Assembly: GCF_036226765.1 (NCBI RefSeq)
Contig: NZ_CP109017.1
Location: forward strand, 7,317,001 to 7,381,000
Source: Streptomyces sp. NBC_00670
Lineage (GTDB): Bacteria; Actinomycetota; Actinomycetes; Streptomycetales; Streptomycetaceae
DNA length: 64,000 nucleotides
Direction of reading: 5' to 3'
Shown: one piece after another, positions 1-8,535 of the stretch
Numbering within the stretch: position 1 is the first letter of the stretch
How the letters are laid out: every line of letters starts with the position of its first letter
Notes under the pieces: generated by a model
What the model saw: only the letters and a program-made list of their open reading frames with translations
Databases searched by the model: none
Told to the model about the DNA's origin: nothing
Program-made: the position numbers and the translations under genes

Positions 1-663
1 TTCTTCGGGATGTTCGGCTTCTTCTTCCTCAACGCCTCACTGATGCAGTACGGCCGCGGGTACTCCGTCCTGCGGACCGGGCTCGCCGTCCTGCCGATGA
101 CCGTGCCGCTGCTGGCCGGCACCCGGTACGTGCCCGCCCTCGTCGCCCGGTTCGGCGACCGGAGCGTGCTGGCTGCCTCGTTCACCGTCACCGGACTCGG
201 CCTCCTCGGCCTCGCCGCCACCGTCGGCGCCGGTTACGCCGCCTACGCGGTCTGGCTCGTCGTCGTCGGCACCGGAGTCACCCTGGCGCTGCCGGCGCTC
301 ACCGCGGCGATCGCCGGCGCGCTGCCGCGCGAACAGGCCGGTGTCGCGGGCGGACTGCAGGCGACGACACGGGAGTTCGGCAGCGCGCTCGGCGTCGCCG
401 TGATCGGCACGGTCCTCACCGGGCGCTTCGTCCACGAGCTGCCGGGCCGGGCGCCCGGCGCCTTCGCTCCCGGCCACACACCGAGCAGTGTCGCCGAGGC
501 ACTGGCGGTCGCGCCGGGGCGGCACCGGGCGATCGTCGCCGCCTACACCGCGAGCGCCCAGACGGCCTTGCAGGTGGCCGCCGTCGTGGTGCTCGCCGCG
601 GGGACGCTGGTGGTCGCCGAGCTGAGCTGGGCGGCGCGGAGGGCCCGCCGAGCCGTCGGCTGA
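1..663 (+). CDS. MFS drug-exporter C-terminal part (partial, cut by window edge)
   Basis: The frame is open from base 1, so this is the last 220 residues of a larger membrane protein. It shows about five hydrophobic helices, a short central loop rich in Gly, Pro and Ala, and a basic cytoplasmic tail. The pattern and the loop around GALPREQAGVAGGLQ, followed by REFGSALGVAVIGTVL, are typical of the last helices of the DHA2 (14-TM, EmrB/QacA-like) branch of the major facilitator superfamily, proton-driven exporters of drugs or small metabolites in the cytoplasmic membrane. The substrate cannot be told from this fragment. It converges on the reductase gene with only 10 bases between the stop codons. 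Confidence 0.88.
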   Translation, partial: FFGMFGFFFLNASLMQYGRGYSVLRTGLAVLPMTVPLLAGTRYVPALVARFGDRSVLAASFTVTGLGLLGLAATVGAGYAAYAVWLVVVGTGVTLALPALTAAIAGALPREQAGVAGGLQATTREFGSALGVAVIGTVLTGRFVHELPGRAPGAFAPGHTPSSVAEALAVAPGRHRAIVAAYTASAQTALQVAAVVVLAAGTLVVAELSWAARRARRAVG

Positions 664-673
664 GGTGCGCCCG

Positions 674-1390
674 TCAGGCCTTGGCCAGCAGTGCGCGGAT
701 CTCGGCGGCCGAGGCCGGGCCCGCCCCGAAGGACAGGAAATCGGCCGAGGCGGGACCGGCCGCCAGGGAGCCGAGCGAGTCGCCGGGCGCCGCCGAGTAC
801 GGAGCCCCGTACGCGGGCGTGCCCGGGGCGAACAGCCTGCCGTGCTCCAGCGGTCCCGCGTCGACGGCGTCGTAGCCGAGGACGTCGAGCAGTTCCGTCG
901 CGTGCCGCTTGGCCTCGGCGCTGTCGCCGGCGAGGGGGAGCGCGGTGCGGTCCGGCGCGCCCGCCGGCCTGCCGAGGACGGCGAGGTGCTGGTGGTGGAT
1001 GTTGTTGAACGCCTTGACGACGTGTGCCGCTGCGCCGAGGTGACGCTGGAGCAGTTCGCCGCTGGTGAGCGAGCGGTCCGCCAGGGCCTCGATCCCGCCG
1101 TCGCGCTGCGGTGAGTAGTTGCCGGTGTCCAGGACGGTCTTCCCCGCCAGGGACGCGCGCGGCAGGGCTTCGTATGCCTTCACGGGGACGCTCACCACGA
1201 CCCAGTCGCCCGCCGCCGCGGCCTCGGCGGGGGGCGCCGCCCGGGCCCGGGGGCCGAGTTCCGCGACCGGACCGGCGAGGGTGCCGGGGCCGCGCGAGTT
1301 GCTGAGGACGACGTCCAGTCCGCCCGCCACGGCGAGCCGCGCGAGCGTGCCGCCGATCCGTCCGCTGCCGATGAGTCCCAGGGTGGCCAT
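674..1390 (-). CDS. NADPH-dependent F420 reductase-like / NAD(P)-binding protein
   Basis: 238 residues. The N-terminus has a Rossmann nucleotide-binding loop (GLIGSGRIGGTLAR at about residues 4-17). This is followed by VVLSNSRGP, the strand where these enzymes grip the NADP 2-phosphate, and later by VVKAFNNIH, a signature of F420:NADP oxidoreductase-like proteins (family with PF03807). The likely role is hydride transfer between NADP(H) and a cofactor or small substrate in the cytoplasm; the true substrate is unknown. The ATG at 1390 is chosen because the Rossmann motif starts four residues later; no strong Shine-Dalgarno is visible. It lies 65 bases downstream of the LysR gene on the same strand and may be co-transcribed with it. 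Confidence 0.8.
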   Translation of the reverse strand: MATLGLIGSGRIGGTLARLAVAGGLDVVLSNSRGPGTLAGPVAELGPRARAAPPAEAAAAGDWVVVSVPVKAYEALPRASLAGKTVLDTGNYSPQRDGGIEALADRSLTSGELLQRHLGAAAHVVKAFNNIHHQHLAVLGRPAGAPDRTALPLAGDSAEAKRHATELLDVLGYDAVDAGPLEHGRLFAPGTPAYGAPYSAAPGDSLGSLAAGPASADFLSFGAGPASAAEIRALLAKA

Positions 1391-1455
1391 GCCGGGCCAA
1401 CCAGCCGTGCTCCACGGGTATTCCGCACGCGCCCGCCGCGGGCGGCCCGTGGTGC

Positions 1456-2337
1456 TCAGGCGCTCACGGTCTCCCGGACCGCCGCGGCGAACTCCTCCGT
1501 GAGCGGATGCGTGGGGTGGGCCGGGCGGGCCAGATAGACGGTGGCGGCGGGGGCGTCGCGGACGGGGACGAACCGGACCCCCGGGTGGCCGAAACTCTGC
1601 GCCGTGCCGGAGGTGCCGAGGCCGAACGCCCCACCGGTGGCGATGAGGTTGAGCCACTGGTCCACGTTGCCGACCTCGACCGTACGGGCCGGCCGCTGCC
1701 CCGGGGGCCACAGCTCGGGCGCGGCGGTGCCGGTGTCGGGACACAGGGCGAGCGGGAGGTCGGAGCCGGGGGCGGCGAGCCGGGCGGTGAGCTCGGCCAT
1801 CAGTACCGTCTCCCGGTCGGCCAGCGGGTGGTCGTCGGGGAGGGCGGCGACGCGGTCCTCCGTGTAGAGGGCCTCGGTGTGGAACAGCGGGCCGGCGGGG
1901 CGGGTGCGCAGCACGGCCACATCGGTGTCGCCGGTGGCCAGCCCGGCGGTGCTGTTGTCCTGCCGGACCACGTCGAGCGGGACACGCGGGTGCGTACGGC
2001 GCCACGAGCGCAGCAGCGGCACGGTCTGCCGCCCCAGCACCGCGCAGGTGTAACCGAGCCGCAGCGGGCGCACCACCGTCCGGGTGTCGGCGAGCGCCGC
2101 GTCGAGCCGGGCGAGGATCGCCCGCCCGTGCCCGAGCAGGGTGGTCCCGGCGGAGGTGAGGGCGAGGTGCCGGCTGGAACGGTCGACGAGCCGCACGCCG
2201 ACGCGGCTCTCCAGCTGGGCGAGGGTGCGGGACAGGGCGGGCTGAGTCATGTGCAGCCGGGCCGCCGCCGCGGTCACGGTGCCCGCCTCGGCCACGGCGT
2301 CCAGCGCACGGAGATGGCGAAGCTCCACGTCATCCAT
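1456..2337 (-). CDS. LysR-family transcriptional regulator
   Basis: 293 residues, the usual LysR length. The winged helix-turn-helix is at residues 4-60 (AAARLHMTQPALSRTLAQLE is the recognition region), followed by the linker helix and a periplasmic-binding-like effector domain. The start ATG at 2337 places the HTH at the extreme N-terminus as in all LysR proteins; the same frame is open further upstream but that part would be non-conserved. The gene is divergent from the SDR at 2470, which is the classical LysR arrangement, so it probably controls the SDR and itself from the 132-base intergenic region. The inducer is unknown. Confidence 0.9.
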   Translation of the reverse strand: MDDVELRHLRALDAVAEAGTVTAAAARLHMTQPALSRTLAQLESRVGVRLVDRSSRHLALTSAGTTLLGHGRAILARLDAALADTRTVVRPLRLGYTCAVLGRQTVPLLRSWRRTHPRVPLDVVRQDNSTAGLATGDTDVAVLRTRPAGPLFHTEALYTEDRVAALPDDHPLADRETVLMAELTARLAAPGSDLPLALCPDTGTAAPELWPPGQRPARTVEVGNVDQWLNLIATGGAFGLGTSGTAQSFGHPGVRFVPVRDAPAATVYLARPAHPTHPLTEEFAAAVRETVSA

Positions 2338-2469
2338 GCCTGCCAAGCATAGACCCTGCCCAAACGGCATTTCCGTACGCGGTACCGGCGTCCGTAGCGT
2401 CGCAGGCACCGGGGAGGAACCCCGGGACGCGACTGCGGATTCGACGGGCATGAGAACGGTGGAGCGAGC
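2338..2469. promoter_or_regulatory. LysR/SDR divergent intergenic region
   Basis: A 132-base region carrying both promoters. On the plus strand TAGCGT at 2395-2400 is a possible -10 box, with TTCCGT at 2371-2376 as a weak -35 (18-base spacer). The site expected for a LysR protein (T-N11-A) should lie here, but several overlapping candidates exist and I cannot choose one. Confidence 0.35.
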
Positions 2470-3069
2470 GTGAGGATTCTTCTGATCGGCGCGGGCGGCA
2501 CGCTGGGCGGCGCGGTGCGCCGGGCACTGGCGGAGCGCGGGCACGAGGTGATCGGCGTCGGCCGGTCCGGCGGTGACCTGATCGCCGACGTGACCGACCC
2601 CGAGGCGGTGACCCGGCTGTACGCGCAGGCCGGCCCGCTGGACGCGGTGGCGGTCGCGGCGGGGGAGGGGGTGTTCCGGCCGCTGGGCGAACTCACCGCC
2701 GACGACGTCGTGACGACCTTCCGCGGGAAGGTGCTCGGCCAGCTGGACCTGGTCCGCCAGGGCGCCCGGCACGTGGCGCCGAACGGCTCCTTCACCCTGG
2801 TCAGCGGCATCCTCGGCGAGCAGCCGGTACCCGCGAGCGCGGCCGCCGCGGCGGCGAACGGCGCGGTGGAGGCCTTCGTCCGCGCCGCGGCGCTCGAACT
2901 GCCGCCGCAGCGGATCAACGCGGTCAGCCCGACCGTCGTCGAGGAGTCCCTGCCGCTCTACGGCCCCTTCTTCCCCGGCATCGAACCGGCCCCGGTCGCC
3001 CGTGTGGCGACGGCCTACGTCCGCTCGATAGAGGGGGCGCAGACCGGCCTGACGTACCGGGTCTGGTGA
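2470..3069 (+). CDS. Atypical short-chain dehydrogenase (SDR)
   Basis: 199 residues, shorter than classical SDRs (about 250). The N-terminus has a glycine-rich nucleotide loop (GAGGTLGGAVRRAL, residues 7-20). The NxG-type and SG region is present (LVSGILGEQPVP), but the usual Tyr-x-x-x-Lys catalytic pair is missing, with alanines and asparagine in its place. This is also a feature of the small SDR subfamily that ends with a PTVVEESLPLYGPFFPG-like segment, so it is not necessarily a mutation. Its catalytic role is therefore uncertain. GTG start at 2470 preceded by a GGAGCGAG stretch. Divergent from the LysR gene, which probably regulates it. Confidence 0.82.
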   Translation: MRILLIGAGGTLGGAVRRALAERGHEVIGVGRSGGDLIADVTDPEAVTRLYAQAGPLDAVAVAAGEGVFRPLGELTADDVVTTFRGKVLGQLDLVRQGARHVAPNGSFTLVSGILGEQPVPASAAAAAANGAVEAFVRAAALELPPQRINAVSPTVVEESLPLYGPFFPGIEPAPVARVATAYVRSIEGAQTGLTYRVW

Positions 3070-3085
3070 CGGCCCCGCGGCTCCC

Positions 3086-3940
3086 CTAGCGGGGCGCGGA
3101 CAGTACCGACAGCAGGGTGGTGACCGTTTCCGTCACTTCCGTCCGGGCCGGGCCCAGGTACTTCCTGGGGTCGGTCAGGGCGGGCGTGGCGGCCAGGGTG
3201 TCGCGCACCCCCCGGGTGAACGCCACGTTGAGGGCCGTGCCGATGTTGACCTTGGCCATGCCCGCCTCCACCGCCGCGCGGAGGTCCGCGTCGGGGACGC
3301 CCGAGGAACCGTGCAGTACCAGGGGAACCGGCACGGCCTCGCGCAGACGGGCTATGAGCCCGTGGTCCAGGGAGGCCGTGCGCTCCGTCATCGCGTGGCT
3401 GCTGCCGACGGCGACCGCGAGCGCGTCGACGCCGGTGCGTGCGACGTAGTCGGCGGCCTCGGCGGGGTCCGTGCGCACCCCGGCGGCGTGGGCGCTCGCG
3501 GGGGCGTCCGGTTTGCCGCCGACGTAGCCGAGTTCGGCCTCCAGCCACAGCCCCGCCCCGTGCGCCCACCGCGCGGCCTCGGCCGTGGCGGCGATGTTGC
3601 GGTCGTGGGGGAGCGCGCCCGCGTCGAACATCACCGAGGAGAAGCCGTTGTCCGCGGCCCGGCGCACCAGTTCCATGTCGGTGGCGTGGTCGAGGTGGAG
3701 CGCCAGCTCCACCTCGCTCGCCTCGGCGACGGCGGCGGTGGCACGCGCCAGTGGCGCGAGCCGGCCGCCGTGGTAGCGCACGGCGTTCTCGCTGATCTGG
3801 AGGATCACCGGACGTCCGGCGGCCTGTGCGCCGTCCGCGATCGCCTCGGCGTGCTCCAGCGTGATCACGTTGAAGGCGGCGACGCACCGCCGCGCGGCGG
3901 CGGCCCGGGCGACCAGTTCTCCGGTGGGGACCAGGGGCAT
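3086..3940 (-). CDS. Class II fructose/tagatose-bisphosphate aldolase (GatY/KbaY/FbaA-like)
   Basis: 284 residues, the normal length for class II aldolases. The zinc-binding and substrate motifs of the family are visible: LHLDHATD (about residues 80-87), a VEAELG-like segment (LEAELGYVGG), VLHGSSGV and the phosphate-binding KVNIGT. These enzymes cleave a ketose bisphosphate to DHAP and glyceraldehyde 3-phosphate in the cytoplasm. It is the last gene of the operon kbaZ-like, SIS, kinase, EamA, aldolase. Because the first gene encodes a GatZ/KbaZ homologue, the known partner of GatY/KbaY, tagatose 1,6-bisphosphate is the likeliest substrate; fructose bisphosphate remains possible. It is 52 bases downstream of the EamA gene. 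Confidence 0.87.
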   Translation of the reverse strand: MPLVPTGELVARAAAARRCVAAFNVITLEHAEAIADGAQAAGRPVILQISENAVRYHGGRLAPLARATAAVAEASEVELALHLDHATDMELVRRAADNGFSSVMFDAGALPHDRNIAATAEAARWAHGAGLWLEAELGYVGGKPDAPASAHAAGVRTDPAEAADYVARTGVDALAVAVGSSHAMTERTASLDHGLIARLREAVPVPLVLHGSSGVPDADLRAAVEAGMAKVNIGTALNVAFTRGVRDTLAATPALTDPRKYLGPARTEVTETVTTLLSVLSAPR

Positions 3941-3992
3941 GTTGGTGTTCCTCCGACGGCAGACGGGGTGGGCAGGGGGTGGGGGCGCCGGT

Positions 3993-4949
3993 CTAGCCGG
4001 TCACGCCCGTCGTCGCCCCGGGGGCCACGGTGCTCTCCTCGCGCTTCTCGTCGGTGTAGACCATGAGCGTCGAACCGGCGAGGGCGAGGACGATGCCGAT
4101 CGTGCCCCAGATCGTGGGCAGGGTCTGATAGATGATCAGCGACAGCACGATCGTCAGGACCGGTGCCAGCGCGTTGGTGATGGGTGCCACCACGCTCGCC
4201 TTGCCGCGGCTGAGCGCCATGACGAGGAACAGCGCGCCCACCGCGTTGAGGACCTGGGTCCCCGCCGTGATCGCCGGGGCCTGCCACGGCGCCGACGGCA
4301 GGCTGCCCATCATCAGATAGGCCACCGGGACCAGCAGCAGACCGCTGATCGTCATCCAGCCGAACGTCGTGGCGTCGTTGACGCCCGCGAGCGCGGCCTT
4401 GCGCATGAAGAACGCCTGGGCGCCCCACGCCACGCAGATGATGACGGCGAGCACCATCCAGGAGCCGCTGTCGACGTCACCGCCGGCCCCGGCGGGAATG
4501 CTGAGCAGCACGATCGCGATCGTCGCGGCGATCACGCCGACCACGGCGAGCCGCGCTATCCGCTCCCGCAGCAGCGCCACGGCCATCAGGACGGTGATGA
4601 CGGGGGAGAGCGAGACCACCGGGAAGATCAGATAGGCCGGGCCGTCCGCGAGGGCCTGGAAGAGCAGCAACTGCCCGCCGGCGCCCGTGAGTCCGGCCAG
4701 CAGGCCGTACACGGCGGCCACCGGACGGCGGTCGAAGCGCTCACGCCGCAGTGCGAAGCCCGCGGGGACGAGCATCGTGAAGGCCCAGATGATGTAGATC
4801 ATCTCGTCCGGGTAGTCGTACCGTTCGACGGGCTGGCTGGAGGTCGCCCCCCAGACGCCCCAGAACAGCACCAGCAGTCCGGCGTAGACGATCCAGCTCC
4901 GGCTCTTGTCGGAGGTGCCGGTCGCACCGGCCAGGTCAGAAGACGTCAT
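3993..4949 (-). CDS. EamA/DMT-family transporter
   Basis: 318 residues with about ten hydrophobic helices arranged as two EamA repeats, typical of the drug/metabolite transporter superfamily in the cytoplasmic membrane. The N-terminal 20 residues are hydrophilic. It overlaps the upstream kinase gene by 14 bases and lies inside the sugar operon. By context it may move the sugar (import) or a by-product (export); DMT proteins do both and the sequence does not settle it. No PTS or ABC transporter is present in this operon, so this is the only transport candidate for the pathway. Confidence 0.85.
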   Translation of the reverse strand: MTSSDLAGATGTSDKSRSWIVYAGLLVLFWGVWGATSSQPVERYDYPDEMIYIIWAFTMLVPAGFALRRERFDRRPVAAVYGLLAGLTGAGGQLLLFQALADGPAYLIFPVVSLSPVITVLMAVALLRERIARLAVVGVIAATIAIVLLSIPAGAGGDVDSGSWMVLAVIICVAWGAQAFFMRKAALAGVNDATTFGWMTISGLLLVPVAYLMMGSLPSAPWQAPAITAGTQVLNAVGALFLVMALSRGKASVVAPITNALAPVLTIVLSLIIYQTLPTIWGTIGIVLALAGSTLMVYTDEKREESTVAPGATTGVTG

Positions 4950-5946
4950 CTCTGTCCTCCGTGGGGTGAGCGCCCGCGCCGGTGCGCAGAGCGGTGAGTG
5001 CCGCGGTGTCCAGCGGGGTCCCGGCCCGCTTCGCCGCGTAGAGCGCGGCCCCGACCACCGGGGTGAACAGGGGCGTGCGCAGGTCGTACGTCCCGGCGCC
5101 GTCCCGCAGTCGCGCGGTGAAGGCGTCCCGGACGGCGGCGGAGCCGAAGACCCCGCCCGAGTAGGAGACGGGGACCGTCTCCTCGGCGGCGAAGCCCAGC
5201 CGGCGCCGTGCGGTGTCGACGAGCGCGGCCAGTTCCCGGCCCGCGTCGGCGAGGATGCCGGCGGCGGCCTCGTCGCCGAGGTCGGCGGCCTTGGCGACGC
5301 TGCGGCTCAGGCCGGCGATGTCGCTGCGCCGCCCGTGCCAGCGGTTGAGGACCACGTCGATGACCTCGAGGTCGTCGGTGAGTTCCAGGTGGGTGCGGAG
5401 CACGTCGGCGAGGGGGCCCTCCGGCAGCCGGCCGTCGCTCATCCTGGTGAAGGCGTTGAGCCCCTGGACGGCGATCCAGTAGGCGGAGCCCTCGTCGCTG
5501 AACATCTCGCTCCAGCCGCCGACCCGCACCCCGGCGCCGTTCCGCTCGCCGTAGACCATGGAGCCGGTGCCGCTGATGACGTTGATGCCGTCGACGGCGC
5601 CCAGGGAGCCCGCCCACCCGCAGATCATGTCGTTGTCGCAGGCATAGCGGTCGCTGCCCAGGACCTTCCCGGGGGCGGCGTCCAGCGCGGGCAGGTCGCG
5701 GGGCGCCTCGCCGTAGCCGGGCAGGCCGAGGAAGGCGTAGTCGATGCCGTCCGTCGTGATGCCGGCCTCGGCGCAGACCGAGGCGATGCCCTTCTCCAGC
5801 ACCCGGACGACATGCTCGACGCCGCCCGTGCCGTTCTCCGCGAAGTAGTAGGCGCCGTCGCCGAGGGCCTCGGCCCGGACGGTCCCGGCGCCGTCGACGA
5901 GGCAGAAGGCGGTCTTCGTGCCTCCACCATCCACACCCAGAAACAT
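4936..5946 (-). CDS. BadF/BadG-type sugar kinase (N-acetylglucosamine kinase-like)
   Basis: 336 residues. The N-terminus carries the phosphate-1 motif of the actin/hexokinase fold (FLGVDGGGTKT, residues 2-12), and an internal GTGSMVYG matches the second phosphate loop; the family (PF01869) includes eukaryotic-type GlcNAc kinase. It probably phosphorylates a sugar or amino sugar at C6 with ATP. The start at 5946 is preferred over an in-frame start 30 bases upstream because a strong Shine-Dalgarno (AGGAGG) sits just before it. It lies 37 bases after the SIS gene and overlaps the EamA gene, so it belongs to the operon. Galactosamine or N-acetylgalactosamine is a reasonable substrate guess from the neighbours. 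Confidence 0.85.
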   Translation of the reverse strand: MFLGVDGGGTKTAFCLVDGAGTVRAEALGDGAYYFAENGTGGVEHVVRVLEKGIASVCAEAGITTDGIDYAFLGLPGYGEAPRDLPALDAAPGKVLGSDRYACDNDMICGWAGSLGAVDGINVISGTGSMVYGERNGAGVRVGGWSEMFSDEGSAYWIAVQGLNAFTRMSDGRLPEGPLADVLRTHLELTDDLEVIDVVLNRWHGRRSDIAGLSRSVAKAADLGDEAAAGILADAGRELAALVDTARRRLGFAAEETVPVSYSGGVFGSAAVRDAFTARLRDGAGTYDLRTPLFTPVVGAALYAAKRAGTPLDTAALTALRTGAGAHPTEDRDDVF

Positions 5947-5983
5947 CGTCGTTCCTCCTATCGGCTCGGTGTGCACGTCGTCG

Positions 5984-7156
5984 TCACGCGCGGTCGCTGC
6001 CGCGCTCCGGAAGCGGGTGCAGGGTCACGCCCTGCACCACCCGGTTCACCTCGCCGGAGGGGAACGGGTTGTCGGGGCGGATCCCGCGGGCGAGGGAGGA
6101 GCGCAGCGCGATGAGCTGCGCGCACACCACGGCGGGCAGGGCCAGCGCCGCGTCCTCGACCGCCCCGGCGCCGGGAACGAGCCAGGAGCCGTCCTCGGGC
6201 AGCCCGTCCGGGCGGCCCGCGACCGCGATCACCGTGCCCTCGGGGAGCCCGGCCCGCAGTTCGCTCAGGATGTCCAGGTCGTAGGAGCGGGTGTAGGGGT
6301 CGTTCGAGACGTAGACGAGCACCGCCGTACGGTCGTCGAGGACCGCCTTCGGGCCGTGCCGGAAGCCCAGCGCCGACTCCGAGGAGGCGACGACGGCGCC
6401 GCCGGTCAGCTCGAGCAGCTTCAGCGCGGACTCCTCCGCCAGCCCCTTCAGGGAACCGCTGCCGAGGTAGACCAGCCGCTCGGGGCGGCGGGCGACCAGG
6501 GCGTCGATGCCGTCGTCCAGCCCGCCGGTGGTGAGGTGCTCCGCGGCCTTCGCGAGCGTCTCGACCTCCTCCTCGCCGGTCACGGCGCCGAAGGCGAGCA
6601 GGCACGCCAGCACCATGGAGGTGAAGCTCGACGTCATGGCGAAGCCGCGGTCGTTGGACGCGGCCGGCATCTGCAACACGTGGGAGCCGGGGTCCGCGGC
6701 GTGCTCGCGGGCGAGCCGGCCCTCGCTGTTGCAGGTGATGACCAGATGGCCGACCCGGGTGAGGCACCGGCCGGCGAGTTCGGCCGCCGCGACGCTCTCG
6801 GGGCTGTCCCCGGAGCGGGCGAAGGACACCAGCAGGGTGGGCACGTCCTCGCCGAAGGCGCCCCAGGGGTCGGAGACGATGTCGGTGGTGGCCACGGCGT
6901 CGACGCGGCGGCCGGTGCGACGGGCCAGCACCCCGCGGACCAGCTGTCCCGCGAACGCCGACGTGCCGGCCCCCGTCAGCACGATCCGCAGGTCCTCACG
7001 GGCGAGGAAGGGCGCCAGGAAGGCGTCCAGCGACTGCCGGCCGTCCGTCAGGATCCGGCCGACCTCGCGCCACATCCGCGGCTGCTGCCCGATCTCGGCC
7101 ACCGTGTGCTCGGCGCCGTCCTGGCGGGAGGGGAGGGTGTCGGTCGTGGTGGTCAC
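5984..7156 (-). CDS. SIS-domain sugar-phosphate isomerase/deaminase (AgaS-like)
   Basis: 390 residues, matching AgaS-type proteins with two SIS (sugar isomerase) domains. Visible motifs are GAGTSAFAGQLVRG near residue 60, SFARSGDSPES near residue 110, and a second domain with LGSGSLKGLAEESALKLLELT and ESALGFRHGPKAVLDD, the latter a hallmark of GlmS/AgaS-like isomerases. In enteric bacteria AgaS converts galactosamine 6-phosphate to tagatose 6-phosphate and ammonia. Its ATG overlaps the stop of the kbaZ-like gene by four bases (ATGA), so translation is coupled. Together with the kinase and the aldolase it gives a plausible route from an amino sugar to triose phosphates. Confidence 0.86.
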   Translation of the reverse strand: MTTTTDTLPSRQDGAEHTVAEIGQQPRMWREVGRILTDGRQSLDAFLAPFLAREDLRIVLTGAGTSAFAGQLVRGVLARRTGRRVDAVATTDIVSDPWGAFGEDVPTLLVSFARSGDSPESVAAAELAGRCLTRVGHLVITCNSEGRLAREHAADPGSHVLQMPAASNDRGFAMTSSFTSMVLACLLAFGAVTGEEEVETLAKAAEHLTTGGLDDGIDALVARRPERLVYLGSGSLKGLAEESALKLLELTGGAVVASSESALGFRHGPKAVLDDRTAVLVYVSNDPYTRSYDLDILSELRAGLPEGTVIAVAGRPDGLPEDGSWLVPGAGAVEDAALALPAVVCAQLIALRSSLARGIRPDNPFPSGEVNRVVQGVTLHPLPERGSDRA

Positions 7157-8466
7157 GCGTACTCCTTGTCGTGGCGTGTGGTGGTGCGGCAGGCGCGGTC
7201 GTAGTCCCGCAGGACGTCACGGACGCGGTCGACGGCCAGGGCCCGCGGGCTCGCCTGAAGCAGGCCGGCCCGCACGCGCCGGTACTGCTCGGGCAGCCGG
7301 GCGCTCAGCAGGGGAAAAGGGATGCCGGTGGCGGAGAGGTTGTCGAAGAGGGCCGTCACGGCCTCCTCTATCGCGGGGTCGGGCCAGTAGTAGCGGACCC
7401 GGTCGCTGTAGCTGTAGCGCCGGGCGAGCCGCCGCTCCCGGTCGTCGCCCTCGTAGTACCCCTCCCACCAGGACGGTTCGGCGCGCATCCGACGCTCGAC
7501 GACCTCCGGGAGGCCGGAGCGGCGCGCGGTGTCGACCAGTTCCTCCTCGATGCCGGCCAGCGCGTAGAGCGCCTCGCGCAGCGCGAAGGTCAGGCCGGGG
7601 CCGACCTTGAGCACCGCCCAGTGGTCCTCGACCAGCGCGGCCAGCGCCTCGGGGGTCTGGTAGTCGGTGGAGTGGGCCTCGAAGACCATGCCGGGCTCGG
7701 CGTCCAGCACCGAGCGCAGCTCCTCGGTGCGCTCCCGGGCGTAGTCGACGACCTTCAGATGGTCGAACTCGACGCCCGGCTGGACGACCAGCGCCATGAC
7801 CCGGGGCCAGACCCCGCTCACCCCGTGCTCCGCGAAGGCCTCGTGGTGACGCTTGAGCGTCAGCCGGGCCGCGTCCGCCGTGGTGGGACGGACCCCGTCC
7901 AGCGTCTCGTGTGCGCCGCCCGGCACCGGAACCTCAGTGCCGATGACGTACCGGAGCGCGGCGGTCCGCTCCGCCCCTGTCTCCCGTGCCGTCGCCTCCG
8001 CGACGGCGACCAGGCGGGCGGCCCGGTCGGCGACCACGTCGTCGCTCAGCGGCGCGGGGTCACCGGCGCAGGAGAAGCTGCAGTCCAGGTGGATCTTGGT
8101 GAAGCCGGCCCGGACGTACGCGGCGACCAGCTGCTCCGCCTCCCGCATGGCCTCCTCCGGCGGCAGCGCGCGCCACCGGTTGGGGCCCAGATGGTCGCCG
8201 CCGAGGACGACACGGTCGGTGGGCAGGCCCAGCCGCTCGGCGATGCCGAGCACCAGGGAACGGAAGTCGTCCGGCCGCATGCCGGTGTAACCGCCGTACT
8301 GGTCCACCTGGTTGGAGGTGGCCTCCACCAGGACCTCGCCCCCGGACTCCAGCGCCTGGAGCACCGCCGCCTCGATCACGAGCGGATGGGCGGAGCAGAC
8401 CGACGTGATCCCCCGTGCGTCACCACCTTTCTGGTGCCGCACCAGTTCGTCCAAGGCACTGCTCAT
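7153..8466 (-). CDS. D-tagatose-bisphosphate aldolase non-catalytic subunit-like (GatZ/KbaZ/AgaZ)
   Basis: 437 residues, the family length. It starts SSALDELVRHQKGG and soon shows GITSVCSAHPLVIEAA, EATSNQVDQYGGYTGM and GGDHLGPNRW, all characteristic of the GatZ/KbaZ family (PF08013). In E. coli the GatZ/KbaZ subunit is needed for full activity of the class II tagatose-bisphosphate aldolase; in other bacteria related AgaZ proteins have been proposed to phosphorylate tagatose 6-phosphate. Here no separate tagatose-6-phosphate kinase is present, so that step may rest with this protein or with a gene elsewhere. It is the first gene of the operon, divergent from the GntR regulator; a promoter lies 75-105 bases upstream. 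Confidence 0.88.
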   Translation of the reverse strand: MSSALDELVRHQKGGDARGITSVCSAHPLVIEAAVLQALESGGEVLVEATSNQVDQYGGYTGMRPDDFRSLVLGIAERLGLPTDRVVLGGDHLGPNRWRALPPEEAMREAEQLVAAYVRAGFTKIHLDCSFSCAGDPAPLSDDVVADRAARLVAVAEATARETGAERTAALRYVIGTEVPVPGGAHETLDGVRPTTADAARLTLKRHHEAFAEHGVSGVWPRVMALVVQPGVEFDHLKVVDYARERTEELRSVLDAEPGMVFEAHSTDYQTPEALAALVEDHWAVLKVGPGLTFALREALYALAGIEEELVDTARRSGLPEVVERRMRAEPSWWEGYYEGDDRERRLARRYSYSDRVRYYWPDPAIEEAVTALFDNLSATGIPFPLLSARLPEQYRRVRAGLLQASPRALAVDRVRDVLRDYDRACRTTTRHDKEYA

Positions 8467-8535
8467 GATTCACCCCACGGTCGCACAAGTCGGGCGGGAC
8501 CGGCGAATCCCGCCGAATCGCCCCCGGAGAAGCCA

